This document shows positions 1 to 8,819 of a stretch of 64,000 bases of DNA, piece by piece; the first letter of the stretch is position 1, and every line of letters starts with the position of its first letter. This stretch comes from Streptomyces sp. ADI95-17. GTDB lineage: Bacteria > Actinomycetota > Actinomycetes > Streptomycetales > Streptomycetaceae. Under the pieces are notes generated by a model. The model made no database searches. It was not told where the DNA came from and was given only the letters and a program-made list of their open reading frames with translations. The stretch covers positions 457,921 through 521,920 of the forward strand of contig NZ_ML123050.1 in the NCBI RefSeq assembly GCF_003846175.1. Direction: 5' to 3'. The position numbers and the translations under genes are program-made.

Positions 1-2
1 CC

Positions 3-320
3 GCCACCTTCAACCTCAAGAACAACGCCGTCACCCTCGCCCACAACACCCTCGCCAACATCCGCAGCACCCCCGGCAACCCCGGCGGCACCACCACCGA
101 CCCCCGGCTCACCGACCCCACCGGCGCACTCCCCGACGGACTGCGCCTGCGTTCCGGCTCCCCCGCCCTGCGCGCGGGCACTCCCGTCCCGGGCTCCCCG
201 CGCCGGGACCTGTACGGAAACCCGGTCGGCAATCCGCCGAACATGGGCGCCTACCAGGGCCGTGGCGTCGCCGGACCGCTGCGGCCGACGCCCACGGCCG
301 ACGCCGGTAACGCCTCGTAG
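3..320 (+). CDS. C-terminus of a right-handed parallel beta-helix protein (5' end outside window)
   Basis: An open frame enters from the left edge and ends at TAG 318-320, leaving the last 105 residues. It shows Asn-rich turns typical of beta-helix rungs (NLKNNAV, LAHNTLANI). It ends with a tail in which RRDLYGNPVGNPPNMGAYQ is the recognisable element. That D-x-x-GNPxxxPPxxGAYQ ending is common in secreted actinobacterial beta-helix proteins of the DUF1565/pectate-lyase-like type. These are usually extracellular carbohydrate-binding or lyase proteins; the catalytic part and signal peptide are outside the window, so activity cannot be assigned. A hairpin follows directly at 331-370. Confidence 0.7.
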   Translation, partial: ATFNLKNNAVTLAHNTLANIRSTPGNPGGTTTDPRLTDPTGALPDGLRLRSGSPALRAGTPVPGSPRRDLYGNPVGNPPNMGAYQGRGVAGPLRPTPTADAGNAS

Positions 321-330
321 CAGCCACAGC

Positions 331-370
331 CGGGGCGGCCTCCCGCAAGGACCGTCGGAAGGCCGCCCGG
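331..370 (+). terminator. Hairpin terminator after the beta-helix gene
   Basis: GGGCGGCCT (333-341) pairs exactly with AGGCCGCCC (360-368) across an 18-nt loop. It starts about 12 nt after the stop codon at 320 and precedes the LacI gene. There is no T tract, as is usual for GC-rich actinobacterial terminators. Confidence 0.55.
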
Positions 371-436
371 CCGGACGGTAGGGTCTCCCCAGACTTCCCC
401 CACCGAGATCAGCTCGGCGCAGAACAGGAGCGGCGT

Positions 437-1474
437 GTGAAGCGGCCGACCATGGCGGACATCGCACGCCGCGCCGGCGTCTCCAAAGTGGCGGTCTCGT
501 ACGCGCTCAATGATCTGCCGGGCGTCTCCGAGACCACTCGCGCGTCGATCAAGGACATCGCCGAGGAGTTGGGCTGGCGCCCCAACAGCGCCGCCCGAGC
601 CCTCACCGGCGGTCGGGCGCAGACCGTGGGCCTCGCTGTGCGGCGCCCCGCCCGGACACTGGGCGTCGAACCGTTCTTCATGGAGTTCATCAGCGGGGTG
701 GAGAGCATCCTCGTCGAGCGGTCGTACGCGCTGATGCTGCAGATGGTCGACTCGCAGGAGAGCGAGATCGAACTGTGCCGCCGCTGGTGGGGCGAGAGAC
801 GCATCGACGGCGTCCTCCTGATGGACCTTCAAACCGATGACCCCCGCCCGCCCGCCGTCGAAGCGCTTGGCCTGCCCGCGGTCGCCATCGGGCCGCCTCA
901 TGCGACAGGCACGCTTCCTGCGATCTGGTCGGACGACGGTGAGAGCGTCCACGAGATCGTCCGCTACCTGGCGGCACTCGGCCATCGCCGGATCGCCCGT
1001 GTGGCCGGGCCCGCAGGGCTGGCGCACACGGCGGTGCGGGACGCGGCGCTGAGCGCGGCCTGCCAGGAGGCCGGCATCCCCGAGGCGACCCTGATCCACA
1101 CCGACTACACGGGCGACGAGGGCGCCCGCGCGGCGCGGAGCCTGATGATCTCGCCCCGGCGCCCAACGGCGATCGTCTTCGACAACGACATCATGGCCGT
1201 CGCGGCGCTCTCCGTGGCCCAGGAACTGGATCTCTCCGTCCCCGCCGACCTCTCGATCGTCGCATGGGACGAGTCCCCACTCACCCAGGTCGTCCGCCCC
1301 GTGCTCTCGGTGACCACCCGCGACATTCCGGCTTACGGCGCACGCGCGGCAAGCGCACTCCTGTCCCTCATCGCGGGTGAACCGGCGGAGGACATCCGCA
1401 TGGAATGCGCCGGCTTCGTCCCGCGAGGCAGTACCGGCCCGCCGTCGCCGGGCGGCGTCTCGCACTCTCGTTGA
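437..1474 (+). CDS. LacI-family transcriptional regulator
   Basis: 345 residues, the usual length for the family. Residues 5-50 form the LacI helix-turn-helix and hinge (MADIARRAGVSKVAVSYALN, then a V-S-E-x-T-R element). Residues 60-330 match the periplasmic-binding-protein-like sugar-sensing domain, including the TAIVFDNDIMA region and the C-terminal dimer strands. The GTG start at 437 is chosen because CAGGAG lies 6 nt upstream. The beta-mannosidase gene follows on the same strand after about 300 nt, so the likely role is a sugar-responsive repressor of that gene and perhaps its own (inference). The inducer cannot be read from sequence. Confidence 0.93.
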   Translation: MKRPTMADIARRAGVSKVAVSYALNDLPGVSETTRASIKDIAEELGWRPNSAARALTGGRAQTVGLAVRRPARTLGVEPFFMEFISGVESILVERSYALMLQMVDSQESEIELCRRWWGERRIDGVLLMDLQTDDPRPPAVEALGLPAVAIGPPHATGTLPAIWSDDGESVHEIVRYLAALGHRRIARVAGPAGLAHTAVRDAALSAACQEAGIPEATLIHTDYTGDEGARAARSLMISPRRPTAIVFDNDIMAVAALSVAQELDLSVPADLSIVAWDESPLTQVVRPVLSVTTRDIPAYGARAASALLSLIAGEPAEDIRMECAGFVPRGSTGPPSPGGVSHSR

Positions 1475-1775
1475 ACGGAGATCCGTCGCACTGGCCTAAG
1501 CACTATGCCAGTCAGACCTGAACCGGTAAAGTTCAGACCCAGCGGCCGCTGCCCAGCGTCGAGTTCATTGCGCCACAACCCGCACAAGTCAGGCCCTAAT
1601 GGCCTTCATTGACGACCGAGCGTGAGCCGACCGAAGCTTGATCGGTTCATGAACAGTGCGGCGACCGCGTGACCAATTCGTCGCCCCCGAAGGCCACGTC
1701 TGCCGCACAGGCCGGACACGCCGCCGAACCCCGTAAACGCATCCGTCAGCTGCCAGGCGATTGGAGCCGTACACC
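1475..1775. promoter_or_regulatory. 301-bp spacer with two candidate palindromes before the mannosidase gene
   Basis: No gene is visible here. CTGAAC (1518-1523) and GTTCAG (1531-1536) form a 6-bp inverted repeat with a 7-nt spacer. GTTCATGAAC (1645-1654) is a perfect 10-bp palindrome. Both use GTTCA half-words and lie between the regulator gene and its probable target, so one or both could be operators. LacI-family operators usually carry a central CG, which neither shows, so this stays tentative. Confidence 0.3.
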
Positions 1776-4184
1776 ATGAAGGACGTCACCCAGCTGAGCG
1801 AGGGCTGGAGCCTGCGCCACGAGGACGCGCTGCTGCCCGCCCGCGTCCCCGGCTGCGTCCACGCCGATCTGCTCACCGCCCAGGTCATTCCCGACCCCTT
1901 CATCGGCCACAACGAGACCGAGATCGCCTGGGTGGGACGGCGGGCATGGTCGTACGTGACCGAGCTGCACCACAACAGCGAGCACGAGCGCACCGATCTG
2001 GTCTTCGACGGACTCGACACCGCCGCCGAGGTCGTCCTCGCCGACGAGAGTCTCGGCACCACGCGCAACATGCACCGGGTTCACCGCTTCGACGTCACAG
2101 GGCGTACCGGACAACTCGAAGTGCGATTCGATTCGGCCTACGACGAGGCGGACCGCGTCCGCGCCCTGACCGCGGAGCGCCCGAATGCCTACCCGGAGCC
2201 CTTCCAGTACATCCGAAAGATGGCCTGCAGTTTCGGATGGGACTGGGGCCCCACCGTCGTGACCGCCGGCATGTGGCGGCCGGTACGCCTTGAACACTGG
2301 TCCACCGCTCGCCTCGCCGACGTCCGCCCCCTCGTCTCGGTCGACGGCTCCACCGGCCGCGTCGAACTCCGGGTGCGCACGGAACGCACCGCGAACGGCG
2401 CCGGCCGACGACTGACGCTGCGCGCCTCCGTCGCCGGTGCCGGTGCAGGCATCGAGGCGGAGATCGCCTTCGAGGGCGACGAAGCAGTGCTGGGCCTGGA
2501 CGTGGCGGAGCCGGCGCTCTGGTGGCCCCGCGGATACGGCGAACAGCCGCTGTACGACCTCGATGTGACGCTGCTCGACGAGCAGGGTGACCGGCTCGAC
2601 GCCTGGACGCGCCGCATCGGCTTCCGCACCGTCGAGATCGATCGCTCCTCGGATGCCCAGGGCACCGGGTTCACCTTCGTCGTCAACGGCGTACGGATCT
2701 TCGCGCGCGGGGTCAACTGGATCCCCGACGACGTCCTGCCCTCCCGGGTCACGCCCGAGCGCTACCGCGAACGACTGACCCAGGCCGCCGAGGCCAACGT
2801 CGACCTGGTCCGGGTCTGGGGCGGGGGCATCTACGAGGACCACGCGTTCTACGACGTGTGCGACGAACTGGGGCTCATGGTCTGGCAGGACTTCCTCTTC
2901 GCCTGCGCCGCCTATCCGGAGGAGCAGCCGCTACGCGGAGAGGTTGAGGCAGAGGCCCGTGACAACGTTATCCGCCTGATGCCACACGCGAGTCTGGTGC
3001 TGTGGAACGGCAACAACGAGAACCTCTGGGGGTTCCGGGACTGGGACTGGGAGCAGCCGCTGGCCGGCAATTCCTGGGGCGAGGGCTACTACCTCGGCAT
3101 GCTGCCCCGGATCGTCGCCGAACTCGACCCGACCCGCCCGTACACGGCGGGCAGTCCCTGGTCCGGCTCGTGGGAGCACCATCCCAACGATCCCCGGCAC
3201 GGCACCCACCACTCGTGGGAAGTGTGGAACCGTCAGGACTACGCCGAGTACCGGGCGGACGTACCCCGCTTCTGCGCGGAGTTCGGCTGGCAGGCTCCCC
3301 CCGCCCTCGCGACGCTCCACCGCGCCCTGCCCGGCGAACGACTCGCCCCCGACTCCCCCGGCATGCTGCACCACCAGAAGGCCGAGGGCGGCAACGGCAA
3401 ACTGGATCGGGGCATCGAGCATCACTTCGGGCTGCCCGAGGGCGACTTCGACCGGTGGCACTATCTGGCCCAGGTCGTCCAGGCGCGCGCCGTCGCCGCA
3501 GGAATCGAGCACTGGCGGGCGAGCTGGCCGGTGTGCGCCGGCGCCGTGGTCTGGCAGCTCAACGACTGCTGGCCGGTCAGCTCATGGGCGGCCATCGACG
3601 GCGACGGCCGATTCAAGCCGCTCTACCACGAACTGCGGCGGCTCTACGCGGACCGGCTGCTCTCCCTCGTGCCCACCGATGACGGCCCCGTGCTGACCCT
3701 CGACAACCAGTCCGGCTCCGCCTGGCGGGCGACGGTCCTCCTGCGCCGACTCGACACGGAGGGATCCGTGCTGCACGAGGCGTCCTTGGACCTGGAGGCG
3801 GGCCCGCGATCGGTCACCAGACTGACGGTGCCGAGCCCTCTGCTGCCGGAGGACTCCACCGGGCAATTCCTCGTGGCCGATGCCGACGGACTCCGGGCGG
3901 TGCATTTCTCCGTGCTCGACAAGGAGTTCGCCTACCCGGCTCCGCAGTACGACGTGCGCCTCGACGCCCGGTCCGGAGCCGACGCCGTCGATGTCGTCGT
4001 CACGGCCCGCACTCTGATCCGCGATCTCCTCCTCCAGCCCGACCGTCTGGCGCCCGACGCCGTGGCGGACCGGGGCTTGATCACGCTGCTCCCCGGCGAG
4101 GAGGCACGGATCACCGTAAGAGGCTGGACCGACCCCGACGCTGCCGCCGCACGCGAAGCCCTGTTCAGCGTGGGGGCCTCCTGA
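1776..4184 (+). CDS. GH2 beta-mannosidase
   Basis: 802 residues. It hydrolyses terminal beta-mannosyl residues from manno-oligosaccharides, probably in the cytoplasm because no signal peptide is seen. The glycoside hydrolase 2 layout is clear: N-terminal jelly-roll (1-190), Ig-like domain (195-300), TIM barrel (310-640) and C-terminal beta domains. The WNGNNEN motif carries the acid/base Glu at about 415, and FCAEFGWQ carries the nucleophile Glu at about 502. The motif SFGWDWGP is typical of beta-mannosidases rather than beta-galactosidases. ATG 1776 is preferred over TTG 1761 because GGAG at 1763-1766 sits 9 nt before it. It is probably controlled by the upstream LacI protein. Confidence 0.95.
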   Translation: MKDVTQLSEGWSLRHEDALLPARVPGCVHADLLTAQVIPDPFIGHNETEIAWVGRRAWSYVTELHHNSEHERTDLVFDGLDTAAEVVLADESLGTTRNMHRVHRFDVTGRTGQLEVRFDSAYDEADRVRALTAERPNAYPEPFQYIRKMACSFGWDWGPTVVTAGMWRPVRLEHWSTARLADVRPLVSVDGSTGRVELRVRTERTANGAGRRLTLRASVAGAGAGIEAEIAFEGDEAVLGLDVAEPALWWPRGYGEQPLYDLDVTLLDEQGDRLDAWTRRIGFRTVEIDRSSDAQGTGFTFVVNGVRIFARGVNWIPDDVLPSRVTPERYRERLTQAAEANVDLVRVWGGGIYEDHAFYDVCDELGLMVWQDFLFACAAYPEEQPLRGEVEAEARDNVIRLMPHASLVLWNGNNENLWGFRDWDWEQPLAGNSWGEGYYLGMLPRIVAELDPTRPYTAGSPWSGSWEHHPNDPRHGTHHSWEVWNRQDYAEYRADVPRFCAEFGWQAPPALATLHRALPGERLAPDSPGMLHHQKAEGGNGKLDRGIEHHFGLPEGDFDRWHYLAQVVQARAVAAGIEHWRASWPVCAGAVVWQLNDCWPVSSWAAIDGDGRFKPLYHELRRLYADRLLSLVPTDDGPVLTLDNQSGSAWRATVLLRRLDTEGSVLHEASLDLEAGPRSVTRLTVPSPLLPEDSTGQFLVADADGLRAVHFSVLDKEFAYPAPQYDVRLDARSGADAVDVVVTARTLIRDLLLQPDRLAPDAVADRGLITLLPGEEARITVRGWTDPDAAAAREALFSVGAS

Positions 4185-4291
4185 GGACGCCCGCCGACCG
4201 GGTCAGGAAGGTACCGGGCTGAGCATCCTCTGAACCGGACCGGATTGCCGGCAGTCGACCATCACCGCCCTCCGACATTCCTACGGCACTG

Positions 4292-4590
4292 TTGGGTAAG
4301 CCTCCTGACGTGATCGCAAGGAACGCCACGGTGCTGGTCGACATCCGGAAGGGCGAGTGGTGGACGGGACCGTCCTGCGCATGGTGGACCTCGATCTCGA
4401 TGTCGTTCGGCACCGTGGCGGAGAAACCCGCATCGAGGACGAGGACGAGTTCGCCGAACACCAGGTCAGCTATGGCTATCCCGAGAGCGTCACCAGCAGG
4501 GCCCGACAGACCTGTCGGTGGTTGATGGAGGCGGGCCGTCGCGGGCGTAACGGCGTCGAGCCCTTCTCCGCCGGCGTGAACGTCAAGACA
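4292..4590 (+). pseudogene. DUF402 (FomD-like phosphatase) relic with a 1-bp frameshift
   Basis: Two overlapping frames together resemble the conserved DUF402 core. Frame 2 gives VLVDIRKGEWWTG. Frame 1 then gives DGTVLRMVDLDLDVVRHR, DEDEFAEHQVSYGYP and VEPFSAG. The join is at about 4358-4366, where one base appears to be missing after the codons for E-W-W. DUF402 proteins are nucleoside di/triphosphate or CDP-ester hydrolases using acidic residues in this region. The N-terminal half of the family is absent. It is probably a dead remnant, though a single-base sequencing error cannot be excluded for the frameshift itself. Confidence 0.65.
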
Positions 4591-4806
4591 GCCGATGCAA
4601 GACGCTCGTCCAGGTCACCCCGGACCCCGGGACGTATGTCGTTCCCGAAATCGTCTCGTCGGCCCCCGCGGGCGGCAGGGAAGCGGTTTCGGATGATTCA
4701 TGACTGTGCTGTTCGGGTGGGGTCAGGGCGTACCGGTGTGGTGTCGAAGTGGCACAACGGGCGGCTACGGGAGGCTGGCGCTCCGGAAGCAGGCAGGAGA
4801 GAGCGT

Positions 4807-5397
4807 GTGAGTGGGCACAGCCGTCGAGGTGTCCGGAGCCCCGTGGTCGTGGGCGGGAGTCGGATGACCGGCGATGCCGGTGTGCTGGGGACCGCGCTTG
4901 CCGTGGTGCTGGCGTTCTCGCTGGCGCAGGGATCTTGGGAGTGGTTCTCCACCTATCTCGGTGTGACGCTGCTCGCGGTGGTCCTGTCCTTTGGCCATGT
5001 ACCGGTGTGGACGCCGGACCGACGGGCTGCATACGGGTGGAGTCTGGCGGCGTTCTCGCTCGTGGTGGGTCTGTGCGTGGCACTGACGTTGGCGCCGGCG
5101 CTACAGCGCTGGGACTGGCTGTTTCCGATGCCGGGCACCCGGCACGAGTGCGTGGAGTCGGGCCGGTACGAGAGTCTCAGAACACAGGCCGCTCTTGGGA
5201 ACCTGGCCGGTCGTGACAGTGACGCGCTGGCCCACACGCAGCTGATGCAGAGCCGCCAGGCCGTGGCCGACTGCCTCGCGTCGACGACGACACGTTGGCT
5301 GCCGGTGTACGCGTTGGGAACGGCTCTGTTGGTGGGTGCGGGTTCGTGGTCATGGGAGCGGGCACGGGTCCGGAAGGCGGCGGTCGGTTCCGATTGA
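4807..5397 (+). CDS. Small membrane protein of unknown function
   Basis: 196 residues with three or four hydrophobic segments (about 25-45, 50-65, 80-100 and 170-188). A loop containing HECVESGRYESLRTQ lies between the last two. A possible cysteine pair (HECVES and AVADCLAS) may face outside. No family was recognised. GTG 4807 is chosen because AGGAGA lies 6 nt upstream; ATG 4864 is an alternative. The frame happens to stay open into the DUF402 relic upstream, but that join carries no biological signal. Confidence 0.6.
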   Translation: MSGHSRRGVRSPVVVGGSRMTGDAGVLGTALAVVLAFSLAQGSWEWFSTYLGVTLLAVVLSFGHVPVWTPDRRAAYGWSLAAFSLVVGLCVALTLAPALQRWDWLFPMPGTRHECVESGRYESLRTQAALGNLAGRDSDALAHTQLMQSRQAVADCLASTTTRWLPVYALGTALLVGAGSWSWERARVRKAAVGSD

Positions 5398-5516
5398 ACC
5401 GGCGCCGACCCCGGCCCGCTGCTCTTCGCCCCGGTCACAGTCGCTGTCACGATGTCGGTGACTGTCGGGCTGCTGTCCGTCCGACCCAGTGCCCGGTCCC
5501 GCTCGGTCCTGCTCGG

Positions 5517-6161
5517 TCACGAACCGGTGCCGCCGTGCTCGGCCGGCAGGAGCCCTGTGCCCGGGACGAGGGCAGTCGCACGCACTTCGGGATGAGCCCG
5601 TAGCCACTCAACGAGCGGAAGGACATCATTCGCGGGCGCGTAGAGGCGGAGCAGTGTTTCGTTGTCCTCGCGGCGCGGCCTCCCCGCCACGCGGTAGGCA
5701 CCCATCTGCCGGGCGAGCCGCAGGTGGGGCCCGTTGGTCACCTGAACACCGACCACGTCGGACCAGGGCACCTCCACTGTTCCGAGCCAGTTCGAACGCA
5801 CCACGTCCGGCGTCAGCTCGACTGCCGGCTTCCGTGGTCGGGCCACGGCCCGCGCGCCGGCCACTCCGAATCCGGCAGCGATCAGCAGGACCAGGCCACC
5901 GGCGAGCACGACGGCCGGGCGGTAGGCCGCTGTCGCACCGAAGCGGCCGGCGAGCTCAATGTGTTCCTGACCCCACTGGGCCACCGCGCTGACGCAGGCG
6001 ATGACGCCGGCAACCGCCAGCAACACCAGGAGCACGATCAACAAGGCGGCCCGGCGGCGGCTCTGCCGGAGATCGGCGGAATCCTGCGGCGCATAGGCGA
6101 AACCCGACTGCCTCGCCCGCCACCGGCTCGACAGTGGTGGAGGATGCGGGACTTCAGTCAT
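5517..6161 (-). CDS. Membrane protein with PH-like domain
   Basis: 214 residues. A short polar N-terminus is followed by two transmembrane helices (about 38-60 and 83-105). A C-terminal domain follows in which VELTPDVVRSNWLGTVEVPWSDV is the recognisable start of a bacterial PH / YdbT-like domain (seen as VELTPDVVRSN then TVEVPWSDVVGV). Such proteins are common, uncharacterised actinobacterial membrane proteins. It stands alone on the minus strand, convergent with the gene ending at 5397. Confidence 0.75.
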   Translation of the reverse strand: MTEVPHPPPLSSRWRARQSGFAYAPQDSADLRQSRRRAALLIVLLVLLAVAGVIACVSAVAQWGQEHIELAGRFGATAAYRPAVVLAGGLVLLIAAGFGVAGARAVARPRKPAVELTPDVVRSNWLGTVEVPWSDVVGVQVTNGPHLRLARQMGAYRVAGRPRREDNETLLRLYAPANDVLPLVEWLRAHPEVRATALVPGTGLLPAEHGGTGS

Positions 6162-6371
6162 GTCCGGAGTCTACTGTTCCGGCCGACCTGTACCGCAATC
6201 ATGTTCGACCTGGCAGGGTCATGAGCCGCCGGAGTCCCAGGGGACGCCGGGGACGAGCGCCGGGGACGTGCACCGGGGGGCTGTATCGCAGGGCGGCGCC
6301 TCCTCGTTGCCATGCGTGCAGCCTTGTAGGGGTTGGCCACAGAGGTCGCGGCTCGTGTCAGGATGTGCGGC

Positions 6372-7139
6372 ATGTCTGATCGCGCACGGAGCTTCGGAGT
6401 GATGGCGGAAGCCTACGAGCGGTTCCGGCCGGGGTATCCCGTGGAACTTTTCGATGTGGTGATGGCGTACGCGGGTCATCCGGTCCGGTCTGCCCTTGAG
6501 ATCGGCGCCGGGACGGGCAAGGCCACCCGTCTGTTCGCGCGACAGGGGATCACGGTCACCGCGACCGAGCCTGACGGGGCCATGCTCGACGAGCTGCGCA
6601 AGCACGTTCCGGCGAGCGTCAGGACGGTGCGGGCCGCTTTCGAGGATGTGCGGCCGGGTGAGAAGTACGGGCTGGTCTATGCGGCAGCAGCGCTGCACTG
6701 GACGGCCCCGGAGGGTCGATGGACCCGCATGGCCGCGCTGCTGGAGCCGGGTGGTGTGTTCGCCTCGTTCGGGGGGCCGATCCAGCTGGCCGACCCCGCG
6801 GTGGAGAAGGTGGTGCGCGCAGCACGAGCACCGTTTCTGGAGAGTGACGAGATCCCGTCCCCGGACGGGACACCTCCGGAGTGTGACATGCAGTGGCCGG
6901 GTACGGAGCTCCAGTGGTCCGAGTGGTTCACCGACGTTCAACAGTGCGTGGTCGAAAGACGTTTGACGATGAGTGCTCGCGAATACATCGGCCAGCTCTC
7001 GACCATCTCTGCCTATCTCGTCCTGCCGGCCTTCGAGCGGGAGCAGGTGTTCAGCCAGATCATGCAGGTTCTGCCTCGGACAGTCGAGATCGCCGCCGAC
7101 GTCACTGTCCATCTCGCCCGTGGACACCACGAGCAGTAG
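6372..7139 (+). CDS. Class I SAM-dependent methyltransferase
   Basis: 255 residues. Motif I is ALEIGAGTGKATRLF (about 36-50), followed by the acidic ribose-binding position in VTATEPDGAML and the motif around YAAAALHW that is typical of methyltransferase-11/25 folds. The substrate is unknown. ATG 6372 is preferred over the upstream GTG/ATG codons because AGGA at 6360-6363 lies 8 nt before it and the protein then begins MSDRARSFG, a usual N-terminus for this group (residues entering motif Y-x-R-F-R-P-G-Y-P). Confidence 0.88.
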   Translation: MSDRARSFGVMAEAYERFRPGYPVELFDVVMAYAGHPVRSALEIGAGTGKATRLFARQGITVTATEPDGAMLDELRKHVPASVRTVRAAFEDVRPGEKYGLVYAAAALHWTAPEGRWTRMAALLEPGGVFASFGGPIQLADPAVEKVVRAARAPFLESDEIPSPDGTPPECDMQWPGTELQWSEWFTDVQQCVVERRLTMSAREYIGQLSTISAYLVLPAFEREQVFSQIMQVLPRTVEIAADVTVHLARGHHEQ

Positions 7140-7193
7140 TGCCTCGGCAGTCGGACCGCTGCCTCTGCGAACGGTCGTCCTGCCCGTTTGCCG

Positions 7194-7901
7194 CTACGAG
7201 TTGGGCGGCAGGAGTTCGCGGGTAAGAGTGAAGGCTGTCGTGGCGGTGGACAGGAGTGCGTTGATCCTCGCGAGGATGCGGGTTGTTCGGTCGGCGTCCT
7301 GCGAGTCGACGGCTGCGGCCAGGTCGTCGGCGTACTCCCGGGCCCGTACCCCCTCATCGGACGTTGCGGTGGCTGCGTCCGTACGCAGGGCGTCGATCAG
7401 CTGCTGGTGGGGGATGTCGGACGCGTTCGCCCGGTTGCCGTAGCCGCCGTGTGCCACGGCGTGCGCGCTGTTGACGTTCGCCACGACGAAGCCGCCCGTT
7501 GTGGAAGAGATGTGCACCCCTTCGCCTCCTGTCCAGATGAACTTGCGCTCGTACTCGGACCAGCCCTTGCGCGTGACGCTGTACCCGCCGAACCTCCATC
7601 CCTTGATCTTGATCATTTTGTGCTTGATCGGCTCGGCCAGGATGCGCATGGCGTCTGCCCGATTCCACCCTCGCTCGGCAAAGTAGTCCGTCATCGTGAC
7701 CTGCGGGCCCGGGCTCGCGGACCGTCGACAGATCTCACGGAATGCCTGCCCCTGACACATCTCCAACTGGCTCGGGGCGAGCGACGGCTCCGGCAACCTC
7801 CATCGGTGTACGGCGCCGCGGATCCCCACGAAAATCCGGTAGATCAACCAGCAGAACAAGGCGATCACCACACCTTGCACGAGCGGCAGCTCGGAAGCCA
7901 T
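7194..7901 (-). CDS. Membrane-anchored protein of unknown function
   Basis: 235 residues. An N-terminal hydrophobic helix (about 8-26, VVIALFCWLIYRIFVG) anchors a mainly cytoplasmic body. A wHTH-like stretch around MIKIKGWRFGGYSVTRKGW is followed by a segment beginning GEGVHISSTTGG and a helical C-terminus rich in ADR/ARINALL. The GGFVVANVNSAHAVAHGGYGN stretch resembles actinobacterial proteins of unknown role. No catalytic motif was recognised. A palindrome-bearing repeat lies upstream of its start at 8047-8098. Confidence 0.6.
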   Translation of the reverse strand: MASELPLVQGVVIALFCWLIYRIFVGIRGAVHRWRLPEPSLAPSQLEMCQGQAFREICRRSASPGPQVTMTDYFAERGWNRADAMRILAEPIKHKMIKIKGWRFGGYSVTRKGWSEYERKFIWTGGEGVHISSTTGGFVVANVNSAHAVAHGGYGNRANASDIPHQQLIDALRTDAATATSDEGVRAREYADDLAAAVDSQDADRTTRILARINALLSTATTAFTLTRELLPPNS

Positions 7902-8046
7902 TCACCCTCCCCCGCCATTCCCAAGTGAGTGAATAATACGAGGAGTTGGGGAGCCAGGTAAGCGGTTCGCCAGTAACGAAATGGCCGAACGTGACCGGCT
8001 CACCGGCCCGCAATCGGACGGCTGGAACTCGCTGCGCGGACTCGGT

Positions 8047-8098
8047 CCGGCCCGATCCGGACCGGTCCGATCCGATCTGGCCCGACCCGGACCGGTCC
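8047..8098. repeat. Two 22-bp repeats, each with the palindrome GGACCGGTCC, 30 bp apart
   Basis: 8047-8068 and 8077-8098 agree at 20 of 22 positions. Each ends in the perfect palindrome GGACCGGTCC (8059-8068 and 8089-8098). The spacing is exactly 30 bp, close to three helical turns. It lies between the 3' end of the SUKH-like gene and the start of the 7194-7901 gene, so it could be an operator or a terminator-type element. Confidence 0.45.
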
Positions 8099-8132
8099 TC
8101 CCGACAGGAGCACCGGGACCCCGTCGCGTGGG

Positions 8133-8765
8133 CTACTGGCGGAGGTATTTCAGGAAGGCCACGGCATCGACTGCGGGTGCTCGGTCACGCAGCAGTGCGG
8201 CGAGCCGGTCGTGATAGGCGGGCGGCCGACTTTCGTCGTCGTCCTCGTCTCCGCCGGGACCGTTGAGGTACTCGACGACGTAGGACTCGGTGAAGCAGGC
8301 CAGCAGCATGACGAAGTCAGCCGGCGTGGGCGCAACCCAGAACGGCCTCCAGGAGCCCGTGCCATGAACTGCGATGCCGACTCGTGTGCCCGGCACCGCG
8401 GTGTCGGCGATGAACGGATCTCCTGAGTGGTCGGCGATCACCACCCACTCGTCCGGCCGCTCGTTCAGTCGGTGCCCCTGGTTGCTGTGCCGGCGGTAGC
8501 CGGGCTGATAGGAGACCAGATCCCGGGCAGGGGTGAGCGCGATCGATCCGAGTGGAGCTGGGACATTGACCGTGCCGAGCGGTCCGCAAGTCCCGTAGAA
8601 GCTCAGCAGTTCCGCCGGAAGTGGCAGGTTCCGAGCCACCGTCTGGAGATCGGCGGCCGGGCAACGCCCGAACCCTGCATCGACGTCGGCACGATGCAGC
8701 GCCTCGGACAGCACGGCGATCGCCGGCCCGATCGCCACTTCATGGTTCGGCATGCTGTGGAGCAT
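8133..8765 (-). CDS. SUKH / SMI1-KNR4-like protein
   Basis: About 210 residues. The order of motifs fits the SUKH superfamily: LPLPAELLSFYGTCGPLG near residue 45, a central W-V-V-I-A-D-HSGDPF strand, a WRPFWVAPTPADFV element, and a helical end. SUKH proteins are widespread and many act as immunity proteins to polymorphic toxins, but others have different roles, and no toxin gene is adjacent. Start choice is uncertain: GTG 8795, ATG 8765 and ATG 8753 are all in frame without a strong ribosome site; 8765 has AAGGT just upstream. Confidence 0.65.
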   Translation of the reverse strand: MLHSMPNHEVAIGPAIAVLSEALHRADVDAGFGRCPAADLQTVARNLPLPAELLSFYGTCGPLGTVNVPAPLGSIALTPARDLVSYQPGYRRHSNQGHRLNERPDEWVVIADHSGDPFIADTAVPGTRVGIAVHGTGSWRPFWVAPTPADFVMLLACFTESYVVEYLNGPGGDEDDDESRPPAYHDRLAALLRDRAPAVDAVAFLKYLRQ

Positions 8766-8819
8766 ATGACCTTGGTGAGCCCATCCGGCCGGCACATCGT
8801 GATGGCCGGACCACGGAGT

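Noticed and set aside
1746..2843. Minus-strand frame across the start of the beta-mannosidase
   Set aside because: Antisense to highly conserved GH2 sequence.
4357..4806. In-frame N-terminal extension of the membrane protein at 4807 into the DUF402 relic
   Set aside because: The DUF402 part ends in low-complexity sequence before 4600 and the gene at 4807 has its own ribosome site; the fusion is accidental.
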